From positions 3,703,001-3,767,000 of the forward strand of contig BSBN01000445.1 in the NCBI GenBank assembly GCA_027924645.1: a stretch of DNA of 64,000 bases, read 5' to 3'. The position numbers and the translations under genes were made by a program. This document shows positions 34,881 through 47,176 of this stretch, piece by piece. This DNA comes from Cunninghamia lanceolata (taxonomy: Eukaryota; Streptophyta; Pinopsida; Cupressales; Cupressaceae). The notes beneath the pieces are model-generated. The model saw only the letters and a list, made by a program, of their open reading frames with translations, had not been told where the DNA came from and ran no database searches. Each line of letters begins with the position of its first letter. Positions within the stretch are counted from its first letter, which is position 1.

Positions 34881-36018
34881 TGTTAGGGTAAAATGTGGGT
34901 TAATCAATTTAAATGCAATAATAAACCCAAACATCAATAGAATAATGAAACTAAGAAAGATTGAATGAAATGAAGCAACGAATAATATAGTGCAAACCTT
35001 CCTAGAATCAAAGCTTCTATTGTTTGCCTATTAAAACCGTCCTTATTTGTAATGAAGTTGGGCCCTCAATGAGTGCACTCCTTTTGCTCTGTTGTAGGAT
35101 GTCAGTAGTAAATGGCTGTGTTGATAGATATTGCTATGAAGAGGAGCTTCAAAGCAAATGGTGATCTCAAGTAGATTGTATTGAGGGTACCAAAGGCGTG
35201 CTGGTGGATTTCTGCAGAATAACAATACAAATAACCTGGATGAATAGAATGGAAGAATAAGGTTCCATTTATAGACTTGAGAGAATGAGGATCAACGGTT
35301 GAGAAGAAATAAGAAGATCAATGGTTGAGAATGGTTGAGGAACGTGCAACGAATAGGAATATGACAAGTGTCCCACCTCCATCATGAAAGAGGGGATTTG
35401 ACAAAATTGACTGGAGAGTTAACTCCCTTGACTGATCAGTAAACAAACTTGATTAGTCAGTTAGAAGAATGGATTGAGGGATTGACTGAATTGATTGATC
35501 AGTTACCCAAATAGATTGAGGAGCTGACAGAATTGATTGGTTAGTTAACTAGGTTGATTGAGAAGTCAACAGAATAGATTGACTAGTGAACTCAATTGAC
35601 TAATTAGTTAATAGATTTGATTGATGAGTTAACTAATTTTGACTGGAGGGTAAATAGGACATGTGGGTGAGGGAATATTAGCTAATTAAATATTTAAAAC
35701 ATTTAATTACATGTGCAACATGGTGAAGTAGCAAAGGTGAGGTGGAAAGATGAGGTGGATTGGTGAGGTGGATTTATGGAATTAGGACTTAGGATAGAGG
35801 AATTTATGATTAATTAAATAATGTAGGATTATTTAATTATGTGAAACACTAGAAGAATTTAGGGAATTTAATTAAATAAATTGATTTTATTTAATTATGG
35901 GATAATGAACCAATCAAATAAACTTAGAATATTTATTTAATTGATAGAAGAAATAAGAAGGGAATAAATATTAAAAATATTTATTTAGAATGAATCGTGT
36001 CATTTTTAGGCATATACA
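34881..36018 (-). repeat. 3' LTR of Gypsy-D (1138 bases)
   Basis: Plus-strand ends are TGTTAGGGTAAAATG and GGCATATACA. It is 26 bases longer than the other LTR through a short duplication near 35725-35765 (GGTGAGGTGGA words). It contains a TTGACT cluster (35407-35644), an AT-palindrome ladder (35681-35945) and a TATA box at 35268-35275 (minus strand TATAAATG). Confidence 0.93.
35407..35644. promoter_or_regulatory. Cluster of TTGACT (W-box-like) motifs in the Gypsy-D U3
   Basis: TTGACT at 35407, 35428, 35482, 35579, 35596 and 35639, plus its reverse AGTCAA at 35564. In element orientation they lie about 130-380 bases upstream of the TATA box. TTGAC(C/T) is the WRKY factor core. The stretch is itself a degenerate repeat of TTGATTGATCAGTTAACT-like units. 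A regulatory role is inferred. Confidence 0.45.
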
Positions 36019-36064
36019 TTTTGCCCCTCTTTGATGCAATGTAGTTTACGGCGTTGCTTCAAAG
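36019..36064 (-). promoter_or_regulatory. Polypurine tract and hairpin of Gypsy-D
   Basis: The minus strand reads AAAGAGGGGCAAAA directly before the LTR start TGTATATGCC. 36029-36064 can fold with CTTTGATGCAAT against GTTGCTTCAAAG (10 of 12 pairs). Confidence 0.65.
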
Positions 36065-38170
36065 AATAAATAGTCTAATAATGATACATGCCCCAGTTTG
36101 CCCCTAGTACAGGTTTGACGACAGGATGCCCCCTCGGGAGATTGGATGGGAAGGAGGCAGAAGGGACATGAGACGGACAATCTCACGAAGACGAAGGGAA
36201 TAATTAGGTTGGGGTGAAGAAATTGGTTGGAGAAAGAGCCGAATGATACGCAATGCAAGATAGAATGATACCACACACAAGCAAGTAAGCAAGTATGCAC
36301 AAATGATACAATAACAAACAAGGTATTGCCCCTATCGAGTGGTAAACCAACGATATACTAATAATGATATACGACAGTGTTGTCATGGTGGGGAACGATA
36401 TATCCCTAGACCAACATGGCATGCATGTTGTCATGGCAAGGAATGATAGATCCCTAGAGAAACATGAAGGATAGTGTTTGGTTTCAGGAAATGAAACATG
36501 TCGTGTAAGACACGTGTATTGGTCTGATTTCGACAATGTTACATCCTGTATAAGACAATTGATTGATTAACTGATCGAGTTGGTTTATGACTAGACAAGG
36601 ATTAAGATCACTAATTGTGATTGGATCATTTGTACAAGATTGACTTGACTTGATTGGTATGGATTAAGGATGGACCTGCATTTGGATCATTGCTCAAACT
36701 GACTAGACAAGGATGAAAGATATGATGATAGATAGAAATCTGATGGATAGAAGAAAGACTCGATAGAAGGACTCACAAGCTTTTGTAAACATTGATACTC
36801 TGCATTTTGTGGATCTTTTATTGCATGGGATATTGATGTATGGATGTATAATGGATTCTTTGCTTTTGACATCTTGACGGTGCAAGTATTTTGAAGTACT
36901 TTATTTCATCATTGGGCATTTTTTTTGGTACTTTTTCTGAAATGTTGTAAGTTAATACAAGCATCTAGGTATAATTGAACTGAGATGACCTGAGTATTGC
37001 TTACATGGATTTTGATTTAGCAAGTTAATACAACCATCGAGGTATAATTGAACTAAGATGACCTAAGTATTGCTTGCGTATCAACAAACAAGGATTGCCC
37101 CCGTTCATGGTAGACCTTTGGTGTCCTCGATGATCTTTTGCCGATCATGTCGTTAGATGAGGCTTCACATTACTAAAGTTTAATCCACAAACAACAAACA
37201 AAGAAAATAATCATCCCCCCATCATACCATCTCTAGCTTTTGGCATCCTCGAGTAGCATAGAAAGGCATGATAGCATAAACAAAGACTCAATGTTTTTAA
37301 CCATGTTTCCAATTCACAAAACATTTTTGCATTTAGATGTGTTTGTTTCTTGCCATAATTTGAGTAAAATCATTTAGAAGACCTTAGGTGTTGTTCTGCT
37401 TTGCCTTGGATAGGTTAAGTGCCTTGTGTCAAAATTTCTACTTTGGAGAGCGACTCTGCTTGCGCTTGCTTGCTTGGTGAGAAGGTTTCACAATCCTTAT
37501 TGGAGAGACAGACCCTAAGGGACTGACCTAGTGCCTCTGGGGCTCATTGCTAAATGGCCTTGCCTACGTGACGATGCAGAGACAACATAGTTCGGGGTAA
37601 ACCCTAATGGACCATGGATGGACTAGAAGAAAGACGACAAGAAAGATGACAAGAAATGGGATGGATGGGACCGTGGGAGCCTCGGGGTGCATAGGAATAT
37701 GGCCTTGCCTACGTGATGACACAGAGGCAACGTAGTTCATGGATTTGGACTGTGGAAAACTGATGAGAGACACTATGCTAGGCTTACACGATGGATACGG
37801 TATGGGACAAAACCTTGGTTGACAAGGCCAACAAAGAGATAGAGTATCAAGCCATGATAGGTAACTATTAGGAGTTTATTATGGGACAGATATGGGTCGA
37901 ATGGGACACAAGGAAAAATGGACTCAAGGTGATTGGTTTCCCAAAGATGGATGAGGCAATTTATCACAAGTAATGCCTGTTTACCAGGTTTTCACCACTT
38001 GCTTTTATTTGTACGAAAGCTAGAAAGTATACATGACACCTGTTTGCTAGGTTTTCATCATGATACCTATCCATGGTGCCTGATTGCCAGGTTTTCACCA
38101 AAGGATGATTTTTTGTACTTTTTTGATTTTTTGAGTTTTTTTTTGTATTTTGTGCCCCCCTTACATTTGG
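36065..38170 (-). other. 3' non-coding region of Gypsy-D
   Basis: No gene in either direction. It has several short tandem repeats: a 45-base pair near 36379-36468 (GTTGTCATGG...GATATATCCCTAGA), a 72-base pair near 36956-37085 (GGTATAATTGAACT), a repeat of GCCTTGCCTACGTGA at 37557 and 37690, and three units around CCAGGTTTTCACC at 37980-38105. Confidence 0.6.
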
Positions 38171-38176
38171 GTTCTC

Positions 38177-39340
38177 CTAGGTGTAAAACCGGCAAAGATG
38201 CATGCTGTTGATTGGGTCATTGAATAGTTCACCCTTTGATGTTGCCAATTGATATGCCCCTGATCCATAAGCAGCGACAATCACATAGGGCCCAAGCCAG
38301 TTGGGTTCGAACTTGCCTTTCTTTTCTCTATCTTGTTGGTTGCAAGGATTCTCCTTAAGAATGAGATCACCAACTTTAAAGATTCTTGGGTGAACTCTGT
38401 GGTTATAGCTTCTTGACATCATTTGTTGATATGCTTTGAGATGATCAAAGGCTTTCTGTCTCCTTTCTTCTAGCAACTCTAGTTCTTGCAACCTGGAGAC
38501 TCTGTATTCTTCATCTGATATGAGACCTTTTAGAGACACCCTGAGGGAGGGTAATTCGACCTCAATGGGGAGGATAGCTTCTGAGCCATAGACAAGGGCG
38601 TAGGGTGTAGCACCTGTGGGAGTGTGTATACTAGTTCTATAGGCCCACAGAGCGGGATTGAGTTGGATATGCCAATCACGGCCAGCATCGTTAGCTGTCT
38701 TCTTGAGAATTTTCAATATGGTCTTGTTGGATGCTTCAGCTTGACCGTTACCTTGGGGGTAGTATGGGGTGGAGAAATGGTGTTGGATTTTGAAATGTTC
38801 ATAGAGTTTTTGGACATCTTAGTTTTTGAATGGTCTTCCGTTATCCATGATAATGGATGAAGGAATGCCATATTTGTAGATAATGTAATTCAGGATGAAT
38901 GAGGAAATTTGCTTACCTGTGATGGTGGTGAGGGGAACGACTTCAATCCACTTTGTGAAATACTCAGTGGTAGTTATGATGAATTTGTGGCCATTGGATG
39001 AGGGTGGATGGATCTTTCCCACAAGGTCAAGTCCCCATTGGTAAAAGGGCCAAGGTGTCGTTAAAGTTCTCAACTCTTGAGCTGGTGCATGTATCAGGTT
39101 CCCATGTATTTGGCATTGCTTGCACTTCTTAACAAACTGATATGAATCCATTTCCATGTTCAGCCAGTAATAACCCAAGCGCATGAGTTTCTTGGCTAAG
39201 GAAGGACCGCTAAAGTGTGTTCCGCAAATCCCTTCATATACGTCTTACAAGGCAGTTATGGATTCTTCTTGTTCTAAACAATGGAGCAAAGTACCATCGA
39301 GAACACGTCAGTATAGGGTATCGGCTATGATGGTGTAGCG
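38177..39340 (-). pseudogene. Gypsy-D integrase
   Basis: Inserts element DNA into the host genome. The remains show, in order: the end of the HHCC finger (KKCKQCQIHG, about 39100), the catalytic core with DLVGKIHPP and IIMDNGRPFKN (first and second Asp, about 39020 and 38840), a TAA near 38818, then NGQAEASNKTILKIL containing the Glu (about 38740) and the C-terminal GKFEPNWLGPYVIV (about 38290). The first His residues lie beyond a broken stretch near 39190-39340. The catalytic D, D and E can all be seen, but the frame is broken. It ends at 38177. Confidence 0.85.
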
Positions 39341-39361
39341 AGAGGTTTGTCATATAAAAGT

Positions 39362-40450
39362 TCATCTTTGGTTAGAAGATAGGTCAAGTGGGAGGATACT
39401 GTTCTTGAGGTAAGTGTAAATCTTACCATACCAAGGTGAATCAGATCCAACTAGAAGGCATATGGAATGGGTCTCAGGAAGATCATAAGCTAGTTGTTGG
39501 ATAGTTTCCACTAAGAACTCATACTGTGACTCATTTTCAGGGATTTCTAGAAGAGAGGTGATGCTTGCCATTGTGTCTACTGCTTTATTCTCAATCCTAG
39601 GTATTTGCTCGAAGGAAATGGTCCCAAAGTGCTCTTTGAAGTCGTCGACCATCCGTTTGTATGGGATAAGCTTTTCATCTTTGCTTTGGTATTCATTGTT
39701 GACCTAATTGACTATTAGTTGGGAATCACCGTAGACATGTAGCTCTTGGATTTTCCACTCAGTTGCCATCTTGAGACTAATTACTAAGGCTTCATATTCC
39801 GCTATGTTGTTGGTGCATGGGAATAACAAATGGTAAGACTTCGGAATTGTGTCACCTTGAGGAGTTACAAATAGGATGCCTGCCCCCGATCCATGGTTTG
39901 TGTAAGCCCTGTCGAAGTAGAGTTTCCAAGAAGATGTTGATATAGTGAATAAGGACTCATCCAAAAACTCAAACTGCATTGGTGTGGTGTCTTGTAATGG
40001 TGCATCTGCTAGTTGATCAGCTATGATTTGTCCCTTGATGGCTTTTCTGTCTACATATTCAATGTCATACTCACTTAGAAGCATTACCCAGTTTGCTAGG
40101 TGACCTGTGAGAGCTGCTTTGCTGAGGAGATACTTCAGTGGGTCTATTTTTGCAATGAGTTTAACTGGATGTGCAAGCATGTAATGCCAGAGTTTTTGTG
40201 AAGCAAAAACTACCGCAAAGCATGATATTTATATCTACGAGTATTGTAACTCATAGTCCACTAAGGTTCGGCTGATGTAGTAGACGGGTCTTTCTTTGTT
40301 CTCATAATCTTGTTGTGCTAGAAGAGCCCCAAGAGCAGTAGGTGTAGTAGATAGGTAGAGAAGTAGTGGTTTTCCTTGGATAGGAGGCATGAGAATGGAT
40401 GGATTCATAAGGTATTATTTTAGTTTGTTGAATGCCTCTTCACACCACTC
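39362..40450 (-). pseudogene. Gypsy-D dual RNase H region
   Basis: The usual Ty3-type RNase H comes first (about 40330-40040: RPVYYISRTLVDYELQY, then LLSEYDIEYVDRKA), with two stops near 40240. A second domain of the archaeal-like type found in Tat-lineage elements follows (39950-39705): LYFDRAYTNHGSGAGILF, CTNNIAEYEALVISL and VYGDSQLIVN show its Asp, Glu and Asp. The Gly after the first Asp is Arg. A connecting domain with VDTMASITSLLEI (39652-39362) leads to integrase. The order RT-RNase H-second RNase H-integrase is as expected for this lineage. Confidence 0.75.
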
Positions 40451-42021
40451 ATCCCATCTAAATGGAATGTTCTTGTGCAGGAGATGACTGAATGGTTGGC
40501 ACTTGTCTGCTAGCTATGATATGAATTTGTGGATTGCTTGCAGCTTGCCCTGTAGTGATCTCAATTGAGTTCAAGTATTGGTTTGTGGCATGTCCATGGT
40601 AGCTTTGACTTTGGCCGGGTCCACCTCTATTCCATTTGTCGACACAATGAAACCTAGCAGCTTGCCTAAAGTGACTCCAAACACACATTTCTTTGGGTTC
40701 AACTTGACTTGGAATTGGTCTAATCTCTCAAAGACTTTTTCTAATATGTCTAGGTGTGATTCCCTTGTGAGTGACTTTGCTAGGTTATCATCAACATAGT
40801 CCTCCATTATTACATGCATCATATCATGGAATATAGTCGTCATAGCACATTAATATGTGGCTCCTACATTTTTTAGCCCAAATGGCATGACATTCCAGCA
40901 AAAAGTGCCCCATGGACAAGTAAAGGCCATCTTGTGTTGGTCTTCTGGTGCTATTCTGATCTGATTATAACCCGAGAATCCATCCATAAGAGACAACATG
41001 GTATGCCCTACAGTTAGGTCGACTATGATATCGATATTTGGCAATGGAAAATCATCCTTGCGGCATGCTTTATTTAGGTCTTGAAAATCATTACATAGTC
41101 TGACTCGGCCATCTGGTTTGGACACTGGCACAATATTGGATATCCATTCTAGGCAATCTATAGTTTTGATGAACCCTACATCTAGTAATTTCTTGAGTTC
41201 TTCTTTGACCAATAGCGCTACATGCAGATGCATCTTTCTAAGCTTTTGCTTCACTGGTTTTAATCCTAGATCCAATGGAAGATGATGTAGAATCAAGTTT
41301 GGGTCTAGACCTGGCATGTCTGCATATGACCAAGCGAAGCTACCTCTCTTTTTCTTGAAGAACGGTACAAACCTGGTTTTCTCTGGTGGGGTAAGAGACT
41401 TAGCAAAGTGGATAATCTTAGGCTGTTCCTCTGTTCCAATGTTAACAGGCTCTGTCAATTCCACCATAATCTGTGACTTTTCCTAGTGCATATCATTAGG
41501 GAGGGTGTCAAGCCTTCCATCGTTAGGTGCCATGGTTGGGTTTTCACCTTTGGATGCATCCTTTCTTTTTACTATTTTAGGATCTGACACTGCCGCAAAG
41601 CAGTTTTCACCGTCAGATCCAGTTTTTACCTTGATATTTTTGTGATTGGAAGGCTTGGCACCTCTCTGAAGAAAGCCACGGTATTAAGTTCAATAGCAAA
41701 ACCAGCTTTATGATCTCCTTTGGGTAGGTGGTCCCTAAGTTCCATATAATCAATGTAAGCATTGTCATTTTGGAACATGTCCAATTGGGGAGTTCCTCGC
41801 AGATCCCAGTCAATAAGCTCAGGATGTACGAGGGGGAGGGAGTTTGAAGATAGACCTGATTCATTGATAGTGTGAATGGAAATGTTAGGATCATTGGTAG
41901 GGATGGTGCTCGGGATGGTACTTTCCTCCAAGTTGTTTATTGCAATGGAACTTGAACCTTCCTCGAAAGTCATAATCTCAGAGATGGGAAAATCAGACTC
42001 TATCGGTCTATTCGGTAGCAT
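40451..42021 (-). pseudogene. Gypsy-D reverse transcriptase
   Basis: Copies element RNA into DNA. From the ATG at 41467 come the lead-in FAKSLTPPEKTRFVPFFK, FAWSYADMPGLDP, WISNIVPVSKPDGRVRLCND, LSLMDGFSGYNQIRIA and, after a TAA at 40850, YVDD at 40787-40798. The thumb continues to about 40451 through another stop at 40571. Upstream (42021-41626) is an acidic, Ser/Asn-rich linker in another frame between protease and RT. Motif residues are intact, but the frame is cut by a stop and a frameshift. Confidence 0.88.
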
Positions 42022-43184
42022 TTGTCCCTCACAGTAGGGGCTGAAAGTTTGGATGGTATCAACTTCTTTGTCGTCATAAGAATGTTCTATAGCTCATCCC
42101 ACTCATATTCATTAGAATCCGTGTCACTGTCCTCCTGGAGTGTTTAGATCATTTCTACAAGACAAGCATTTTCTTTAGCCTTGCCCTTGCCTTTGTATCC
42201 TAGGCCACTTGTGTTTCTAGCTGATCAGGATGAAGAAGGTTGAATAGGTTCAATGATTCCTTCTTTTCTGAGGCCAATAGGGCCTTGTCCTTCATATCCC
42301 ATTCTATGTAGGATAGTCTCGCCTCGCCCATAGAGTTTTGTTGGGAGTCTGGGCGGGTCTTGCGTTGTGTTCTCTTCTTTAGTATAAAGCCATTGTAGGA
42401 TATCTCTCTCCTCTATTTCATCGGATAAGGTCCCCCATTTTACAAAGGGAGTTGCAGGAATTATAGGAGGAGTAGATGGCTTTGGAAAATGTTTGGGTCG
42501 GCCAAAAGATCTAGGAGATACAGGCATCTTAGCAAGGTTGAGGCTGTGCTCAATGGAGTATTCCCCTACTCCACTTTCTTTTATGGTAATTTTCTGTTCT
42601 TTGGGCCTTGATGAGGAGGCTTCAGCAGTATGATCATACTGCAGGATAGGGGATATATACACTCTGTTGTTTGGTATGATGCATTTGGGTTTTGCAAGGA
42701 AAGAGTTGCCATGCTGATAGGGGTCAAGGTTGCCTTGAATGGTGACTTGCTTGCCATTATGCGGGACCTTTATGCATTGGTGATAAGTAGAGGGAACAAC
42801 CTTCATGGCATGAATCCATGGTCTCCCTAGAAGAATATTATAAGCAAGCTCCCTATCCAGGACTTGACACACAACATCTTTTATTACTAGTCCCACTTGA
42901 ATGGGTAGGACTACTATTCCTTTTGTGGTTCTTTCTTCCTCATCATATGCTTTGATGGTAATTCTCCTCCTTGGATCAACTGCCTGTTCGGAGAACCCCA
43001 ACGCAAGGACTAGCTTTAATGTGCAAATATTTAAATCGGCCCCCCCATCAATGAGAACCCTCTTGATGCGGTGCTTGTGGATGAAGGCAACAATATGCAG
43101 AGAGGTGTTATGGGGTTGAGATACAGAGAGGTGATCTTGCTTGGTAAATGGTATGGAGCTTGAGGAGGTCAGATTACCTACCAT
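42022..43184 (-). pseudogene. Gypsy-D protease with C-terminal G-patch
   Basis: Reading from 43184, a retropepsin site VLIDGGADLNICTLKLVL lies at about 43065-43015, followed by ILLGRPWIHAMKVVPST. Near the end of the open segment (42228-42323) is ILHRMGYEGQGPIGLRKEGI, which fits a G-patch, a Gly-rich nucleic-acid-binding motif known after the protease in some retroviruses and retroelements. Past the TAG at 42225 the same frame reads GLGYKGKGKAKENA and an acidic stretch until about 42040. Gag lies directly upstream with a single stop at 43185 between them, so a gag-pro fusion was probably made. Confidence 0.8.
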
Positions 43185-43187
43185 GGC

Positions 43188-45116
43188 CTAAAACTTCTCT
43201 TGGGCCAAGTTGGTGGGGATAGTGGTTTCCACTAAGGCTTTCTCAAGGATCTCCTTATGGGATGGGGATAGACGCAACAACTCCAAGATAGAAATGTGGG
43301 CCAGAGTTTTCTGTAATTGGTCTATGACATTATACTGGAGGAAGTTGGATGGAGAAGGTGACAACCTTGGAGGGGCGGTATTGAGCGTGACTTTACCACT
43401 ACAGGTAATGATATAACAACTAGTTCTGTTAGGTCCTGATTGTTGGTTGGGTGTGATGACATTGATTTGTGGGACATGCTTAGAAATGTAATTTATGATA
43501 TAGTCAAATGGCACACTTGCATAGTTGGCATTACTGTTCTCACTGTTCTGATTATTGTCGTTGTTGTTGTTGTTGTATGGCCTGTTGTTGTTATTGTTGT
43601 TGTTGCCGTTGTTGTTATTGTTGTTGTACGGTCTGTCATGATTTAGAAGTGGATCCCTATAGGCCACATGTGTCTCATTGGAGGTATGTTGTTGTGTTCC
43701 TCCTTGATTTTGATCGAGCACATCTTGGATAACATTTTTGAGGTGGATATAATTATTGGTTGTATGCCCTCTTCCCCTATGATATTCACAATAGTCCGTG
43801 TCTTTCCAATAGGGAGGTTTGACTATAGCCTCATAGTCACTTGTTGGTGGTAGAGAGATTTCATTGTTAGCCAACAACTTCCTTAATGCGGACTCTTGAG
43901 ACTCACCCAACGGTGTGAACTTTTGCCTTGGATTTGAACTGAACCAAGGTCTTGGCTCCCGAGAGAAAGGTTTGTTGGGCGCAACATTGTTTGTTTCTCC
44001 TTTTAGAGTGAATATGGGTTGTTGCTTGGGAGCTGCCGCCTTGGCATCCGCTACCCCATCGTTGACAACATTCTTATTCTTGGTCCAAAACTTTGATTTG
44101 TCCGTTGTATAATTAGAGGTTGGGGTGTCCTTGTATAACTTGATTGCCCCCTTGGCAACCATAGCTTTTTCAATGAACAATCCCATTTCAATGACTTTTG
44201 AGAATGACATAGGGCATTGTATCTGTATTTGATAGCTAAGGTCAGTATTGAGGTTATGGACAAACATCTCCAATAGCTGCTTCTCAGGTATATTGTAAGA
44301 ACACTTACTTGCTAGTTATCTCCATCATTGTAAGAAGGTGGCGAATGACTCACCACTCTTTTGTTTGGTGTTGCATAGATCTAGCATAGATACCTCGTGT
44401 TTGATGTTGTAAGAGAAGTGCGTGATAAATTTGTTGACTAGTTCATCAAAAGTTTTGATTCCCGGTGGAAGCCATGAGAACCACTCCATAGCTTGACTAC
44501 CTAAAGATCTGGGGAATAGTCTCATTAAGTAGGTCTCATCGTGAGCTACTTCCAAGCATGCTGCGTTGAATTCCCTAATATGATCTCTAGGGTCCCCTTT
44601 CCCTTTGTACTTGTCAAACTTAGGGACTTTGAACCGATATGGAAATGGTTTCATGATCAAGCTTTTAGCAAAGGGGTATGGTGCAATATCTTCCAAGGAG
44701 TAGTTTTTTGCGTTGGTACCCGTCTTGAGATCCGAGATTTGTTGTGTTAGATTCTCAAGTTGTTTTCTCATTTCTTCCATAGGAGCCTTTTGGTCCATGG
44801 TTCTCTTTCCTCTATCATTTGGGTTTGGGTCTATGGTATTCTTTTCCTTTCCGTGATCATTTTCCATGTTTTCCATGATTGAGCTTATATCAAAATCTGA
44901 GGGTAGTTTAATTCCAAGACTAGCAAGATGGTAGAAATACTTATGAGGGTCTTCATGGAGCACCTTCTCTATTAGGCATTGGAATTTCTGATTTTGGATG
45001 TTTTCTTGATAATCTTTGTAAGAGATTTCCTCGTCACTATCATGAGGTGTGACGATGTGGTTGGATGAGTTGGCCATTTCAAGTTGTTTTTTGTATTGAG
45101 ATCTAGTAAGAACCAT
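43188..45116 (-). pseudogene. Gypsy-D gag
   Basis: The ATG at 45116 (MVLTRSQYKKQLEMAN) is the best start; an earlier in-frame GTG at 45257 is less likely. The Retrotrans_gag core follows (FKVPKFDKYKGKGDPRDHIREF, SLGSQAMEWFSWLPPGIKTF at about 44620-44450). A stop near 44323 splits it. The second half has a CHHC finger YCEYHRGRGHTTNNYIHLKN at about 43800-43740 whose last Cys is Tyr, and a long Asn run coded by AAC/AAT repeats (43530-43640). The plus-strand Val-rich frames over that run are its shadow. Confidence 0.85.
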
Positions 45117-46524
45117 GCAATGTGATGCAGGATGAAGTGGACTAGGATAAGAAATTTTGGCAAGGTGCCAACTAAGACTGTTGTGAATAGGATACCTAGG
45201 ACAAGACTTGGACAAAGGACTTTCTCGCTCAATGACTTCAAGTAAGACGGTTGACACAAGACGGTAGCCACTAGTAAGGGTAGTTGATACCTGTCTTACT
45301 ATGTAGGGACTAGTCGTGCAACAAGGCTACTAGTAAAGTTCTGTGACCTACTAGGCTTACGTGAATTCACAAAGGATATGAAAAGGGGACCTATGTCAAA
45401 CTGATATGGAATAATTTGACTTTGGGACAACAAAAGGTTTTTGACAGAAGGTGAACGGGACGACTGACGAAAGAGAGATACTTGGATGAATTGGATGAAG
45501 ACTAATTGCAAGGTATAACCTGATCTTTGATTGTGAAGCTAGGCTGAAATGGGTACTCCAAACAGGTAAAATTTTTCTCTCAAAAATAGTACAAGTACTC
45601 ACTATTGTGGATGCGCCGAAATAGATGTGCAGTAGAAATCCACAGATGCACAAGAAGTCGGTGTATATGCGCTGCACTGGTAAAATATGAATGCATAGCA
45701 ACAGTCAATAAATGTGCAACAGGTCTAAACAGATGCACCGCTAGTCGACACAAATGCGCAGAAACAGAGAACGGATGCGCCGCTCTAGCTTTTCTCAGTG
45801 TTTTTGCAACTTTTTGGAATTTTCTGTTGTTTTTGTCATTTTTGGCTGGAAAAAGGTCTTCTTGATCTGATTTTATGAATTAACAACAAGAAAACACAGC
45901 AAGCACAAAGAATATTTTATAGTTTTTCAAAAAAAATTGTGGTTTTTCTAACTCTATTTTGGACTAAAAGGAACAAAAGCAAGTACAAAGATCTTAGGCT
46001 AGAAATGGATTACAAGGGGTTTTGGCTGCTAGAACAAGAGGTGTTTAATGTGGGCAACCGTTCAAGTGGTTACACATGCAGCGGCACTACTCTCCATTAT
46101 GGAGTCTCCTAGCCTCAAAGGGTTGCGCCTTAGAGGGTTTTGGGGGAGGTTGGTCGTCGGTGTAACATATAAGCACTTCTTGCAGAAGGTTTTCACCTCA
46201 AGCACATTTATTTTAAGTGGATTGGTAGGGCTTGGCATCTAGCCTATTTCCACTCAAGGTCGTTCCCACTTGGATAGGCGTGCATCCAAGGGCAGGCCCC
46301 TCTTAAAGGTTAAACAGGTGGAATAAGAAGTCTGGCATTTTGGTACCCAGTAAAGGGGAGAGCATAGGCCTATTGTTATTTGATAAGCATGGAAGACACT
46401 GATTAATCCAACCTAGTTAAAAATAGAAAAACTAAATGGGCTAATCTACTTGGGCAAGCACAGAACTTTGAAGTGATTTAGCAAGATAGCAATGGTTCAA
46501 TATTTAACTCAGAAAGCAATGGTG

Positions 46525-46770
46525 AGTTCAGTTTTAATCCATGTAGTACGAATTGTTAACTTTGAAATGTTGGTCAATCAAGATAGCATTGGTTTAGTTT
46601 TAACCCAAATATCAGTGATGAGTTCAGTTTTATACCACAATAGCACAAGTTGTTAACTTTGAAATGTTGGTCAATCAAGATAGAAGTGGTTCAGTTTTAA
46701 CCCCGAAAGCAATGATGAGTTCAGTTTTATACCAGATAGCAATAACTTTGAAAAGATAGCAATGTTGCAA
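46525..46770. repeat. 97-base tandem repeat, about 2.5 copies
   Basis: Units start with AGTTCAGTTTTA at 46525, 46621 and 46718 (periods 96 and 97). They share TTGTTAACTTTGAAATGTTG and GGTCAATCAAGATAG. Confidence 0.85.
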
Positions 46771-47058
46771 TGCAAGATATCAAATGATATAGCTACCACC
46801 TTCCTAATTAAAACCTATCTGAGATTTTGCATGAGTATCTGTTTTACTATCCCTTTAGAAAGTGAAGTGTGAGCTATCAAAATGCAACTATATGAAACTA
46901 AACCCAAACCTATCCTGCAAAACAACTCCAGAGAATACCTGCAAAGATGTCAGTGTTAGCAAATCTTCTTAGAAAAACCCTAAAATTATTGCCCACTACA
47001 AAAGCGTAGCTTCAGTGACTAAATGCGTAGAAGTAGTCAACAGAAGCGCAGTAACATA

Positions 47059-47176
47059 TATGCATCGGAATAGTATTTAAAAGTGCAACAATAATGAACA
47101 TATGCGCAGTAACAACATATGCGCTGGAATAGTATTTAAAAGCGCAACAATAATGAACATATGCATAGTAAGAACA
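47059..47176. repeat. 59-base tandem repeat, two copies
   Basis: Units begin TATGCATCGGAATAG (47059) and TATGCGCTGGAATAG (47118) and share TATTTAAAAG and CAACAATAATGAACATATGC. A third partial unit starts at 47177. Confidence 0.85.

Noticed and set aside
36046..36885. Minus-strand frames in the 3' region of Gypsy-D
   Set aside because: They overlap one another in several frames over short tandem repeats and carry no recognisable motif.
43440..43853. Plus-strand Val- and Cys-rich frames
   Set aside because: They are the shadow of the Asn-coding AAC/AAT run of Gypsy-D gag on the minus strand.
45117..45257. Gag start at 45257
   Set aside because: The codon is GTG and the product up to the ATG at 45116 has no gag-like sequence. 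MVLTRSQYKKQ at 45116 is the better start.
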